A stretch of 53,050 bases of DNA from Verrucomicrobia bacterium Tous-C9LFEB (GTDB lineage Bacteria; Verrucomicrobiota; Verrucomicrobiia; Methylacidiphilales; UBA1321): assembly GCA_002304345.1 (NCBI GenBank), contig NEUU01000026.1, positions 1 through 53,050 of the forward strand, written 5' to 3'. The notes beneath the pieces are model-generated. The model made no database searches. It was not told where the DNA came from and was given only the letters and a program-made list of their open reading frames with translations. This document shows positions 33,263 through 41,275 of the stretch, piece by piece. The position numbers were made by a program, and so were the translations under genes. Position 1 is the stretch's first letter. Every line of letters begins with the position of its first letter.

Positions 33263-35636
33263 CCTTCACCTCCACTCCCTTTATTCGGATCGCCCCTCGG
33301 AGTGGATCTTGCGCAAGCTCGGCATGCCGCAGAGCTACAGCAAGCCTGAGGCTCTTTACCAAAAACTGCATCAGGCCGGGATGGCGTTCAAAACCATCAC
33401 CGACCACAACCGCATTGAAGGCGCTCTCTCCATCGCGCACCATCCCGACGTCTTTCTCAGCGAGGAAGTCACCACCTATTTCCCCGACGGCTGCAAGATT
33501 CATCTCCTCGTCTGGAACATCACCGAGGTGCAGCACGAGGAGATTCAGAAAGTCCGCCCGAGCATCTACGACCTCAGCGGCTATCTGCTCCAGCAAAAGA
33601 TCCCACATGCCGTCGCGCACGGACTCGTCGCGATCAACCAGCAACTCACCGTTGAGCATTTCGAAAAACTGATCCTGCTCTTCCGCTGCTTCGAAGGCAG
33701 CAACGGCAATCGCGAACCGATTGCGCAGGAGATGACCAACTATTGTCTCGCGTCGCTCTCACCCGCCAAGATCGAAGAGCTGGCCAATCGCCACAACCTC
33801 GCCCCGACGCACGACAACGCTCACCTCAAGATCCTCACCGGCGGCTCCGACGATCACAGCGGGCTCAACCCCGGCCGCACCTACACCGAGACCGCCACGG
33901 GCAGCACCCTCGCCGATTTCTTTGCCTCGCTCGAACGTGGCGAAGTCGCCCCGCGCGGTCCCTACGGCAATCCGCTCGAATTCTCCAGCAGCCTCTACAC
34001 CACCGTCTTCAACTACGCGCAGGACCGGCTCAAATCCACCGCGCCACTCGGCGCGTCGCTGCTCAATAAAATGGCCGAGCGTTTCATCGCAGGTCAAAAT
34101 CCAGCCGCCTTTTCGCTCGGTGAAAAAATCGGCCACATCACCGAAGCCGTCCGCACCGGGCAGGCCTTCGATTTCGTCAAGCCGGGCGAAGCCTCCCTCG
34201 CGCGCGAAATCGGCGGCTTCTTCACCGACGCGAAAGTGAAGTCCGCGCTCGACGGCATCATTGCGGCGGAACCCAACGCTTCGCGCCGCTCCTTCCGCAT
34301 GGCGTCGTACCTGACCAATCAACTCTCCTACCGCCTCTGCCAGCAATTTCAGGCCCGGCTCCAGCGCGGCAACGCCCTCGACGCGCTCCAGTCCCTCACC
34401 GGACTCCTCCCCGTGGCGAGCGCCATCCTACCCTACCTCGTCGCGTTTCGTCAGCAAGCACCTGACCGTCCGCTCCTGCGTACCGCCACGCAACGCCTCA
34501 CCGGCTCCATGCCGCCTCTGCTGCAGAACCGCAAACGCGCGTGGTTCACCGACACGCTTGAGGACGTCAACGGCGTCGCGCGCACCATCCACACCATGAG
34601 CCAGTCGGCGCTCAAGGCCGGCGCGGAACTCGTCGTCGTCACCTCGCGCCCCGCGATTTCCATCACCGACATTCCGATTAAAAACTTCCCGCCGGTCGGC
34701 GAATTCGAAATTCCCGAATACGAGTTGCAAAAACTCAGCTTCCCGCCCGTGCTCGACATCATCGACTACATCCAGCGCGAAGGTTTCACCGAGCTGATCA
34801 TCAGCACCCCCGGCCCCGTCGGCCTCAGCGCTCTCGCGGCGGGCAAACTCCTCGGCCTGCCGATGAGTGGCATCTATCACACCGATTTTCCGCAATACGC
34901 CCGCTTCCTCAGCGACGACGCGTTCATGGAAACGATGGTCTGGAACTACATGCAGTGGTTCTACAGCCAGTTCGATCTCATCTACTCCAACTCCGATTTC
35001 TATCGTCAACGCTGGATCGAGCGCGGCATCGCCCCGCACAAGCTGCGCATCCTCCCGCGCGGTCTCGATGTCGAACTCTTCAACATCAAGCATCACCAGC
35101 CCGAGTTCTGGAAAAAACGCGGCGCTCGCGGACCCGTCATGCTCTACGTCGGACGCATCTCCAAGGAAAAAGAACTCGCCTTCCTTGCCGAGATCATTCC
35201 CGCGCTCAAAAAACGCGGACTCGAATTCACTCCCGCTTTCGTCGGGGAAGGCCCCTATCGTGCCGAACTTGAAGCGCTCCTCCCTGGTGCCATTTTCACG
35301 GGCGTTCTGCGCGGACAGGAACTCGCCACGGCTTACGCTTCCGCCGATCTTTTCGTCTTCCCCAGCACAACCGATACCTTCGGCAATGTCGTCATTGAAG
35401 CCATGGCCGCCGGACTTCCCGTGGCAGTCTCCGATGTCGGCGGCCCCAAGGAACTCGTCCGCTCCGCGCATCATGGCCGTGTCCTCCCGGCACGACAGAC
35501 TGCGGCCTGGGTCGACGGCCTCGCCGGCATGTTGCAAAAACTCCCCACCCGCGACGAGCGCGATCAACTCTCCCGCGAGATCCGCGACGAACGCAGTTGG
35601 GATCACGCCTTCCGCGAATTTTGGGGAGCGACGTAG
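33249..35636 (+). CDS. PHP-domain phosphoesterase fused to glycosyltransferase family 4
   Basis: About 795 residues. The N-terminal part starts LRVDLHLHSLYSD, the first metal motif of PHP phosphoesterases, followed by TITDHNRIEGA and, further on, VAHGLV and GGSDDHSGLN. About 230 residues of linker follow. The C-terminal 380 residues form a GT4 unit: TDTLEDVNGVARTIH, IYHTDFPQYAR, LYVGRISKEKEL, and TTDTFGNVVIEAMAAGLPV with the E(x7)E motif. The fusion joins hydrolysis of a phosphate ester with sugar transfer. This would suit a pathway in which a sugar is added to a phosphorylated acceptor and the phosphate is then removed (inference). The open frame starts at 33216, but the ATG at 33249 directly before LRVDLHLHS is chosen. 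Confidence 0.82.
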   Translation: MLRVDLHLHSLYSDRPSEWILRKLGMPQSYSKPEALYQKLHQAGMAFKTITDHNRIEGALSIAHHPDVFLSEEVTTYFPDGCKIHLLVWNITEVQHEEIQKVRPSIYDLSGYLLQQKIPHAVAHGLVAINQQLTVEHFEKLILLFRCFEGSNGNREPIAQEMTNYCLASLSPAKIEELANRHNLAPTHDNAHLKILTGGSDDHSGLNPGRTYTETATGSTLADFFASLERGEVAPRGPYGNPLEFSSSLYTTVFNYAQDRLKSTAPLGASLLNKMAERFIAGQNPAAFSLGEKIGHITEAVRTGQAFDFVKPGEASLAREIGGFFTDAKVKSALDGIIAAEPNASRRSFRMASYLTNQLSYRLCQQFQARLQRGNALDALQSLTGLLPVASAILPYLVAFRQQAPDRPLLRTATQRLTGSMPPLLQNRKRAWFTDTLEDVNGVARTIHTMSQSALKAGAELVVVTSRPAISITDIPIKNFPPVGEFEIPEYELQKLSFPPVLDIIDYIQREGFTELIISTPGPVGLSALAAGKLLGLPMSGIYHTDFPQYARFLSDDAFMETMVWNYMQWFYSQFDLIYSNSDFYRQRWIERGIAPHKLRILPRGLDVELFNIKHHQPEFWKKRGARGPVMLYVGRISKEKELAFLAEIIPALKKRGLEFTPAFVGEGPYRAELEALLPGAIFTGVLRGQELATAYASADLFVFPSTTDTFGNVVIEAMAAGLPVAVSDVGGPKELVRSAHHGRVLPARQTAAWVDGLAGMLQKLPTRDERDQLSREIRDERSWDHAFREFWGAT

Positions 35637-35648
35637 AGTCTCCGCCTC

Positions 35649-36509
35649 ATGAAAATCTTCGCGCTCTGCGTCGTCAAAAACGAAGGTGACATTATTGAAG
35701 AATGTCTCCGCTCCGCCTCCCTCTGGGCCGACCGCATTTTCGTCTACGACGGCCAAAGCACCGATGGCACATGGGAAAAGGTCATCGCCATGCAGAACGA
35801 GAAGATTGTTCCCTGGCGTCAGGATGGCAAGGTCTTCCAGGAATCACTGCGCGCGGAAATTTTCAACGCCCATCGTCATGAAGCCGCCGAGGGCGACTGG
35901 TGGTGCCACCTTGATGCCGACGAATTCTATGTCGAAGATCCCCGCCGCTTTCTCGCCCGCGTGCCACGCTGGCAACATGTCGTCTGGGGTATAGCCGTCG
36001 AATACTACCTCACCCAGCACGACATCGATCACCTCGACTTTTATTCTCCCACTACCGAGATTCTCAACTCCCTGCGCTACTACCGCGCCGAAAATTCCGA
36101 GCCCCGCTTCTTCAAGCACCGCTCCAGGCTCGTCTGGAACGAAACCGAAGGCCGTCCCCGGCACATGGGAATCGCCACGGCGGAGCGGCCACTCTACCGT
36201 CACTACAAGTACCGCTCTCCGCAGCAAATCCAGCTTCGCATCGATACCCGCCTCGAGAGCCAGCGGCGCGGGTTTGTCGTGCGCGATCAATACCGCGACA
36301 CCAACTGGAAGCAAGCCATCGCCCAACACCTCGATCTCGATTTCGATCAACAAGACGGCCAGTATATCCTGCGCAAGGATCGCCTGCCCAATCACCTTCC
36401 CCCGTGGTACCACGCCATCATCAAGCGCGTCATGCATGGAACCGGTCTCTGGCCCGCCATCGCGCTGAATTTGACCATGGACAGCTTGCTTTCCTTGTTC
36501 TTAACTTGA
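35649..36509 (+). CDS. Glycosyltransferase family 2-like protein
   Basis: 286 residues. The start MKIFALCVVKNEGDIIEECL, then FVYDGQSTDGTW, is the GT-A fold nucleotide-sugar region seen in Glyco_tranf_2_4-type proteins. WWCHLDADEFYV holds the DxD motif that binds the metal and diphosphate. The later part is rich in Arg and Tyr (RYYRAENSEPRFFKHR). The C-terminal 25 residues are hydrophobic (LWPAIALNLTMDSLLSLF), possibly a membrane-associated helix. It follows the PHP-GT4 gene by 12 nt and is the last gene of the glycoconjugate run. The ribE gene begins 3 nt after it. Confidence 0.82.
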   Translation: MKIFALCVVKNEGDIIEECLRSASLWADRIFVYDGQSTDGTWEKVIAMQNEKIVPWRQDGKVFQESLRAEIFNAHRHEAAEGDWWCHLDADEFYVEDPRRFLARVPRWQHVVWGIAVEYYLTQHDIDHLDFYSPTTEILNSLRYYRAENSEPRFFKHRSRLVWNETEGRPRHMGIATAERPLYRHYKYRSPQQIQLRIDTRLESQRRGFVVRDQYRDTNWKQAIAQHLDLDFDQQDGQYILRKDRLPNHLPPWYHAIIKRVMHGTGLWPAIALNLTMDSLLSLFLT

Positions 36510-36512
36510 AGG

Positions 36513-37112
36513 ATGTTTAGCGGAATTATCGAAGGAACGGGCAGCGTTATTCAACGCGAACCCACCGAACAATCGGTTCGATTTGTCATTGATGCAGGCG
36601 TGATTGCGCAAGGCATCAAGCTCGGCGACAGCGTGGCCAACAACGGCTGCTGCCTCACCGTGGTCGACATTCAGGGCTCCCTCCTCTCGTTTGACCTGCT
36701 CAACGAAACGCTCGAGTGTACCAACCTCAAGCATCTCCAGCCCGGCAGCATCGTCAACCTCGAGCGCTCCCTCTGCGTCGGCGACCGCATCGGCGGCCAC
36801 TTTGTTACCGGACACATTGACTGCACCGGCCGCGTCCTGCGCTTTGACCAGATTGGCAAGGACTACGAAATCGAAGTGATGATCGATCCGCGCCAAGCCA
36901 TCTACCTGGTTCCCAAAGGCTCCATCGCCATCGACGGCATCAGCCTCACCGTTGGCAAAGTCACCAAGACCTCCTTCACCGTCTGGATCATTCCGCACAC
37001 GCGCGACGTCACCAATCTCCACACCCGCACCCCCGGCAGCGAAGTGAACCTCGAGTTCGACATGCTCGCGAAGTACACCGAAAAGATCCTCACCGGCCAG
37101 CGACAGAACTGA
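36513..37112 (+). CDS. ribE: Riboflavin synthase, alpha subunit
   Basis: 199 residues, normal length. It converts two 6,7-dimethyl-8-ribityllumazines to riboflavin and a pyrimidine in the cytoplasm. The lumazine-binding start MFSGIIEGTGSV is diagnostic, and the two-fold repeat is visible: SVANNGCCLTVV in the first half and IAIDGISLTV in the second. GHIDCTGRVL marks the start of the second barrel. It is placed directly after the GT2 gene (GAAGG close to the ATG), so it is transcribed with the glycoconjugate operon. No other rib gene is in the window. It converges on the NapH-like gene after 5 nt. Confidence 0.93.
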   Translation: MFSGIIEGTGSVIQREPTEQSVRFVIDAGVIAQGIKLGDSVANNGCCLTVVDIQGSLLSFDLLNETLECTNLKHLQPGSIVNLERSLCVGDRIGGHFVTGHIDCTGRVLRFDQIGKDYEIEVMIDPRQAIYLVPKGSIAIDGISLTVGKVTKTSFTVWIIPHTRDVTNLHTRTPGSEVNLEFDMLAKYTEKILTGQRQN

Positions 37113-37117
37113 GGATT

Positions 37118-38134
37118 TCAGGAAGAGATCGATTGCCGCTTGCAGATTTCCGTGCACTGACCGCATTGCACGCATTGGTAGGAGGAGAGTCGCACTGTTT
37201 TAGCCGATGGCTCGATCGCCTGCACCGGGCAATGCTTCACGCAACGCTCGCACTGGATGCAGGTCTCCGCATTAATCTCCCGTCGCCAGAAACCCACTGC
37301 GGCCAGCGCCCCCAATAAAACTCCGTACGGACAGACGTAGCGGCAAAACACACGCGGGATAAACCAACCGGCGATCAACGACGCCACCAGGATCGACCAC
37401 GCCAGGGCACTCCCGGCCAGAATCCATCTAGGTTCGGCATAGCCGCCCGCCACGAGAGCGATCACTTTCTGCGTCCAGGCGTGTCCCTGAAAATAGAGCG
37501 GCTTGTACGGGTCCAGTTGACACGGCAGAAAGCCGAACCCGAACCACACCACTCCCGCCGTCGCCACCAGCAACAGGATCGGCAAAACGAGCAACGTCCG
37601 GTGCAGCCACTGCGGCACCGGACGAACCGTCCGGCGCGACAACAATTGCTGCACCGCGCCCAACGGGCAAACCGTACCGCAGAAAATGCGTCCGCTTACC
37701 AACGCCATCACCAGTGGCACGAGAAAAAGCGCCAGCGTTGCCAGTCCGACCAATTCCGGATGCGCAACGCCCAGCAGCACATTCGCCGTCGCCCCCACGG
37801 GACAAATGCAACCACCCCGGATAAAACCCAAATAGAGGAGCGCCAACGCCAGTTGCCCCGTGATCCAGCGCACCGGGCGATGAGTCCGCACCAGCCAGAG
37901 ACCGCTCAAGAGCAACGCGCCCACCACCGCCACATCGGCGTAGAACCAGGCCCGCGCGGGAGAAGGATATTCCTGCGGGATGTATTGATCCCGGTGCGCC
38001 TGGATTTCCGGCCCGGTCGCTTTTCCGGGGTCGAACGCCTCGGCGTCGGCGGCCCTCATCCCGGCTCCCATCGAGACCCATAAAAGCAGCACCGCCAGAA
38101 GCCATGCCTTGGCCGCAAAGTGGGACAACGTCAC
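37118..38134 (-). CDS. NapH-like polytopic 4Fe-4S membrane protein
   Basis: About 338 residues from a GTG at 38134 that overlaps the TGA of the upstream gene (GTGA) and has GGAGG 4 nt upstream. Six or so hydrophobic segments carry three CxxxCPxG-type sites: GGCICPVGATANV, FCGTVCPLGAVQQ and FCRYVCPYGVLLG. The C-terminus has two ferredoxin-type sites, CIQCERCVKHCPVQAI and CVQCGQCTEICKRQ. NapH/NosR/CcoG relatives pass electrons from quinol across the membrane to periplasmic partners. It is the last gene of a four-gene operon with a NapG-like ferredoxin, so a quinol-to-periplasm electron path is expected. No nap, nos or cytochrome oxidase genes are near. Confidence 0.85.
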   Translation of the reverse strand: MTLSHFAAKAWLLAVLLLWVSMGAGMRAADAEAFDPGKATGPEIQAHRDQYIPQEYPSPARAWFYADVAVVGALLLSGLWLVRTHRPVRWITGQLALALLYLGFIRGGCICPVGATANVLLGVAHPELVGLATLALFLVPLVMALVSGRIFCGTVCPLGAVQQLLSRRTVRPVPQWLHRTLLVLPILLLVATAGVVWFGFGFLPCQLDPYKPLYFQGHAWTQKVIALVAGGYAEPRWILAGSALAWSILVASLIAGWFIPRVFCRYVCPYGVLLGALAAVGFWRREINAETCIQCERCVKHCPVQAIEPSAKTVRLSSYQCVQCGQCTEICKRQSISS

Positions 38135-38736
38135 GTCACCTCCGGCATATATTCGCCGCGGAAATCGTCGATCGGATACAACGGCACCCGCTCCACCGCA
38201 TGACTCGGACACGCCCGCGCAATGGCGCATTCATTGCAGCCCAGACAAAGGTCGGGCCGGATAACGAGGAACATCGACTTGCTGCCATGCGCATTGCATT
38301 GCTTCGCGCACTGGGCGCAGCCGGTACAACGGTCGGCATCGATGGAGTAGAGATACGCGCCGTCGAGCCCGCCGAAGAAATGGTTACGCTGCACCGCGCC
38401 ATGTGGGCAGACGAGCTTGGTCGTCGTGGCGATGAGCGCGCTTGGCGTTTTCAAGTCGCACAGATGTCCGTAGCAGGCCACGCAATTGGAACATTTTTTC
38501 TGATCGTTGACCGCCTTCACGGCCGACGGTCCACGCACACAGGCCGTCTCGCACAGACCGCAGTAAGTGCACGCCTCCGGATTGATCTGCCAGCCGTAAC
38601 GATGCGGCGGCTGAATGAACTCCGCATCGGCGCGACCACCCAGACAAACCCGGGCCGCCACTCCGGCCAGCGCTGTGATGCCGAGCACACGGCCCAGCGT
38701 CACGAGAAATTGGCGGCGTGTCGGGCTTGGTTTCAT
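38131..38736 (-). CDS. NapG-like Tat-exported ferredoxin with four 4Fe-4S sites
   Basis: About 201 residues from the ATG at 38736, which overlaps the stop of the PhnD-like gene (ATGA). The N-terminus SPTRRQFLVTLG is a twin-arginine signal followed by a hydrophobic stretch, so export in folded form with bound clusters is expected. Four cysteine groups follow: CTYCGLCETAC, CSNCVACYGHLC, CTGCAQCAKQC and CLGCNECAIARAC, the first and last continuing to C(P) residues as in ferredoxins. The arrangement matches the NapG family, which receives electrons from NapH. Its position between a cysteine-rich binding-type protein and NapH suggests it hands electrons to, or takes them from, that exported partner. 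Confidence 0.87.
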   Translation of the reverse strand: MKPSPTRRQFLVTLGRVLGITALAGVAARVCLGGRADAEFIQPPHRYGWQINPEACTYCGLCETACVRGPSAVKAVNDQKKCSNCVACYGHLCDLKTPSALIATTTKLVCPHGAVQRNHFFGGLDGAYLYSIDADRCTGCAQCAKQCNAHGSKSMFLVIRPDLCLGCNECAIARACPSHAVERVPLYPIDDFRGEYMPEVT

Positions 38737-39647
38737 GGCGTGGCACGGGGAATTTTCCACGAGACCGCCTCGACAAAGCCGCCGCCGCACATCGACTTCG
38801 GCAGCGATTGGGCGGATAGCTCAATGAGGGCGCGTTGCAACCGCCAGGCGTCATCCCGCGAGACGCGCTTGAGGTCGATCATGAAACTCGTCAGCGGGAT
38901 TTTCTCCGTCTGCCCGATCACACGCCACGCCTCCGGGGTGGTCACATCGACCGCGCAATCCGCTGTCAACGCGTAGTTGCTGATCACCGCCACATCCGCT
39001 TCGCCCTTCATCAACAAGTCGAGACATTCGAGGCAACTCGCTCTTTCGATCCGCTTGTCCGCCGCGATCTTGATCCCTTCCCGCTGGAAGAGGGCGAGCG
39101 CGCCCTGATGTTTTTCGTAGGCGTCCGTCTGGCCATAGGCCACGCGGCGACCGGAAATATCGGAGAGCTTTTTAATCGGCGAGGCTTGCGGCACGATCAC
39201 CACTCCCCAGAGGCTGGTGTTGCGCTCGAAATCCTGCAAGTCCGCCACGCGCACCATCTGCGTACTGCGCCCTTCGGGTCGGTGAAAGACGAGCCACGGC
39301 TTGGCGAGCACCGCATCGTATTTTCCCGCCACGAACGCCTTGTCCAGATCGTACGGCTCGATCATGTAAACGAATTGCAGATCGATGTTGTACCGCTCCT
39401 TCAACGCGCGGAGGAACTCGGCGTACTGCCGCGTGGCGATGTGCTCAATGCACTTGCACGAACTGTCCTTGCAGTAGATATCGTTGACCCCGACGACCAG
39501 TTTCAGCGGAGCCTTGCCTATTTTCGGCTGCTCGCCGCTCTGCAGGCGCAGCGCCGTTTCCTTTTCAGTCAGCGAAGCCGCCAGCAAGGTGCCGCCAGTC
39601 AGCAATGCGATGACGAAGTACAAAACGGCGGTTTTAATCCGGTTCAT
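38733..39647 (-). CDS. Cysteine-rich PhnD/SsuA-type periplasmic protein
   Basis: 304 residues with a hydrophobic signal segment (6-24). The body fits the PhnD/transferrin-like type 2 periplasmic binding fold: KLVVGVNDIY, FVAGKYDAVLAKPWLVFHR, GRRVAYGQTDAYEKHQGAL and GEADVAVISNYAL. It has seven Cys: 59, 64 and 66 (CxxxxCxC), 205 and 208 (CLEC), 231 and 287. PhnD-family proteins usually lack this set. The pairs could bind a metal or cluster, or form disulfides. No transporter permease or ATPase lies nearby, so the usual import role is doubtful. A redox or sensing role with the NapGH pair is an inference. It starts 13 nt after the beta-propeller gene. Confidence 0.75.
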   Translation of the reverse strand: MNRIKTAVLYFVIALLTGGTLLAASLTEKETALRLQSGEQPKIGKAPLKLVVGVNDIYCKDSSCKCIEHIATRQYAEFLRALKERYNIDLQFVYMIEPYDLDKAFVAGKYDAVLAKPWLVFHRPEGRSTQMVRVADLQDFERNTSLWGVVIVPQASPIKKLSDISGRRVAYGQTDAYEKHQGALALFQREGIKIAADKRIERASCLECLDLLMKGEADVAVISNYALTADCAVDVTTPEAWRVIGQTEKIPLTSFMIDLKRVSRDDAWRLQRALIELSAQSLPKSMCGGGFVEAVSWKIPRATP

Positions 39648-39660
39648 AGCGCGACGTTTC

Positions 39661-40605
39661 TTAAGTCTTCGGCACGTATTGCAACACGAAGCGCTCTCTG
39701 GAATTCACGCCGAGGTAAACCCGCCCCTGCGTGTCCACCACCACGGAAACCTGATTGCATCCCTTCACCAATTCCTGGAGATCCTTGAAGGCAAAAAGCA
39801 TCTTGCCCTTGGGCGAGTAGATCTTCACCCGCGACGGATCTTTTTCCACCACGACGAGATTGCTATCGGGCAGGACGGCGGCGGTGACCGGATTGCAACA
39901 GCCCTGAAAATCTTCCAGATCACTTCCCCGCTTGCCAAAGGAACCGCGCAGATTGCCCTGCGCGCTGTAGCGCTCGATCTTGAACGCACCGAGGTTCGCG
40001 ATCAGCACTTCGCCCGTCTTCGGGTCGATGGCGAAATCGAGGATGCCGCAGCACAGCCGCAAATCCTTGCCGATGGTGTCGATCCCCTTGCCGGTCTTGG
40101 CATCGAACACGCGAACCAGATGAGTGCCGCCAAAGTCGGAGACATAAATTTTGTCATTCACCACCTTGGCGTTGATGACGTCCTTGAGATTATCCAGCTC
40201 CAGATCACCGATCAGCGTGCCGTCCCACGAATACGTCTTGCAGAGTGCGCCAATAGGAATCTCGCGCTTGTACTTGCGCCCATTGTATTCCATGTCCTTC
40301 GTTTCGACCTTGCGCGAAAAGACGTAAATCGTCTCGCCCTCCACCGCCACGGCAGTGACGCGATCGAAACCCGAATCAAAACTGCGCTCGCTCTGCTCCT
40401 TGGCCGGATCGTAGATAAAGATTTTGTTGCCCGCCGCAACAACGAGGAAATCGTCCTTGCCCACCGCGAGTGACGAGACCTGCGGCAGCCGATCCGTCTT
40501 GCCGAAAGACAAGCCCGGCGCATATTCCGGCGCGTCGGCCGCATGGGTGATAGTCGTTTGAACGAGGCAGGCCGCAAAGGCTGCCAGACACAGAATCCGC
40601 TTCAT
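39661..40605 (-). CDS. Exported NHL-like beta-propeller with vicinal cysteines
   Basis: About 314 residues from the ATG at 40605, which has a strong ribosome site (GGGGAGGGG). The 22 upstream residues of the longer frame are not used. A signal peptide (about 1-22, ending THAAD) leads to repeated blades such as SSLAVGKDDFLVVAAGNKIF, LDFAIDPKTGEVLIANLG and SVVVDTQGRVYLGVN. Each has the NHL/SMP-30 style strand pattern. Three blades carry cysteines at the same place: LCCGI (185/186), GCCNP (236/237) and GCNQV (283). Vicinal CC in the propeller centre may hold a metal or redox disulfide. It is the first gene of the operon with the PhnD-, NapG- and NapH-like genes. The function is unknown to me. 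Confidence 0.78.
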   Translation of the reverse strand: MKRILCLAAFAACLVQTTITHAADAPEYAPGLSFGKTDRLPQVSSLAVGKDDFLVVAAGNKIFIYDPAKEQSERSFDSGFDRVTAVAVEGETIYVFSRKVETKDMEYNGRKYKREIPIGALCKTYSWDGTLIGDLELDNLKDVINAKVVNDKIYVSDFGGTHLVRVFDAKTGKGIDTIGKDLRLCCGILDFAIDPKTGEVLIANLGAFKIERYSAQGNLRGSFGKRGSDLEDFQGCCNPVTAAVLPDSNLVVVEKDPSRVKIYSPKGKMLFAFKDLQELVKGCNQVSVVVDTQGRVYLGVNSRERFVLQYVPKT

Positions 40606-40889
40606 CTCTTCCCCTCCCCTTGTAGATGTAAATGTGTACTGAGCCGTGACTGAAATCCGCCCACCAGCCACGGGATGTTTACCGATTGATTAGATTCGAG
40701 CCTGATTAAGAAGCCTCAGATTGTCAATTTCTAATGAGGAGTACTGAAAATGGATTACGCCTCGGGAGGTATGGGTTGCGCAAGTCGAATGCCTTTTTGA
40801 GGGTGCGATCATACCATTGTTGGAACGAATCGCTCCTGGACGTGCTCGCAAGAACCGATTCATTTTTCCCTCAACGTCATTTCGAGCTT

Positions 40890-40977
40890 GTCGACTGCCA
40901 ATACTTAGAGCCTAGAACTTCGTACTTAGAACTGTTTTTTCGCACACGTAGCTCACGTAGCAAACCTAAGCCTAACG
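40890..40977. repeat. Dispersed repeat B, copy 2
   Basis: Matches 11499-11606 over GTCGACT, ACTTAGA.CCTAGAACTTCGTAC and CGCACAC.TAGCTCACGTAGC.AACCTAA, without the 25-bp hairpin insertion of copy 1. Both lie in the leaders of plus-strand genes. Confidence 0.75.
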
Positions 40978-41195
40978 CTTCGGCCCTTTCCCGTGCTTAA
41001 ATACCCGCATGCCCACACCGTGCGAATATGACGAGTTCCGCACCAAGCCCTGCGCCGGCCTTACCGACCGACTTGGGCGGATCAAGGACTTACAGAAAGT
41101 GGAGACGTTGGGAGCGCTTGGGAGTCGTGCCACAAATTCTCCCATCGGTGGATTTACCCCGCCCTTGACATTCGACAGGGGCATGGTGAGGTGGT

Positions 41196-41241
41196 CGATA
41201 CAACAAATCGCGGAATTTCCCCCGGCTGATTCGTTGTATCG
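41196..41241. repeat. Inverted repeat just upstream of the kinase start
   Basis: Arms CGATACAACAAATC (41196-41209) and GATTCGTTGTATCG (41228-41241) pair at 13 of 14 positions with an 18-nt loop, ending 35 nt before the chosen ATG. It could be an mRNA stem-loop or a protein-binding site. Confidence 0.5.
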
Positions 41242-41275
41242 AGAGAAACAAACCGAAAAACGTCTCCCGCGCGCA

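Larger units (their letters stand above)
40606..41275. other. Long divergent leader between the propeller and kinase genes
   Basis: 670 bp without a convincing gene. It holds repeat B copy 2 (40890-40977), an inverted repeat (41196-41241) and an AT-rich stretch near 40680-40740 that probably contains the promoter of the minus-strand operon. A TTGACA at 41165 has no matching -10. The kinase frame is open from 41009, but the translated 89 residues show no kinase-family character. Confidence 0.5.

Noticed and set aside
41165..41170. Promoter -35 (TTGACA) for the kinase gene
   Set aside because: No TATAAT-like hexamer occurs 16-18 bp downstream.
41009..41275. Longer kinase N-terminus starting at 41009
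   Set aside because: The 89 residues show no kinase-family character, overlap an inverted repeat and begin right after a dispersed repeat. It cannot be excluded, only disfavoured.
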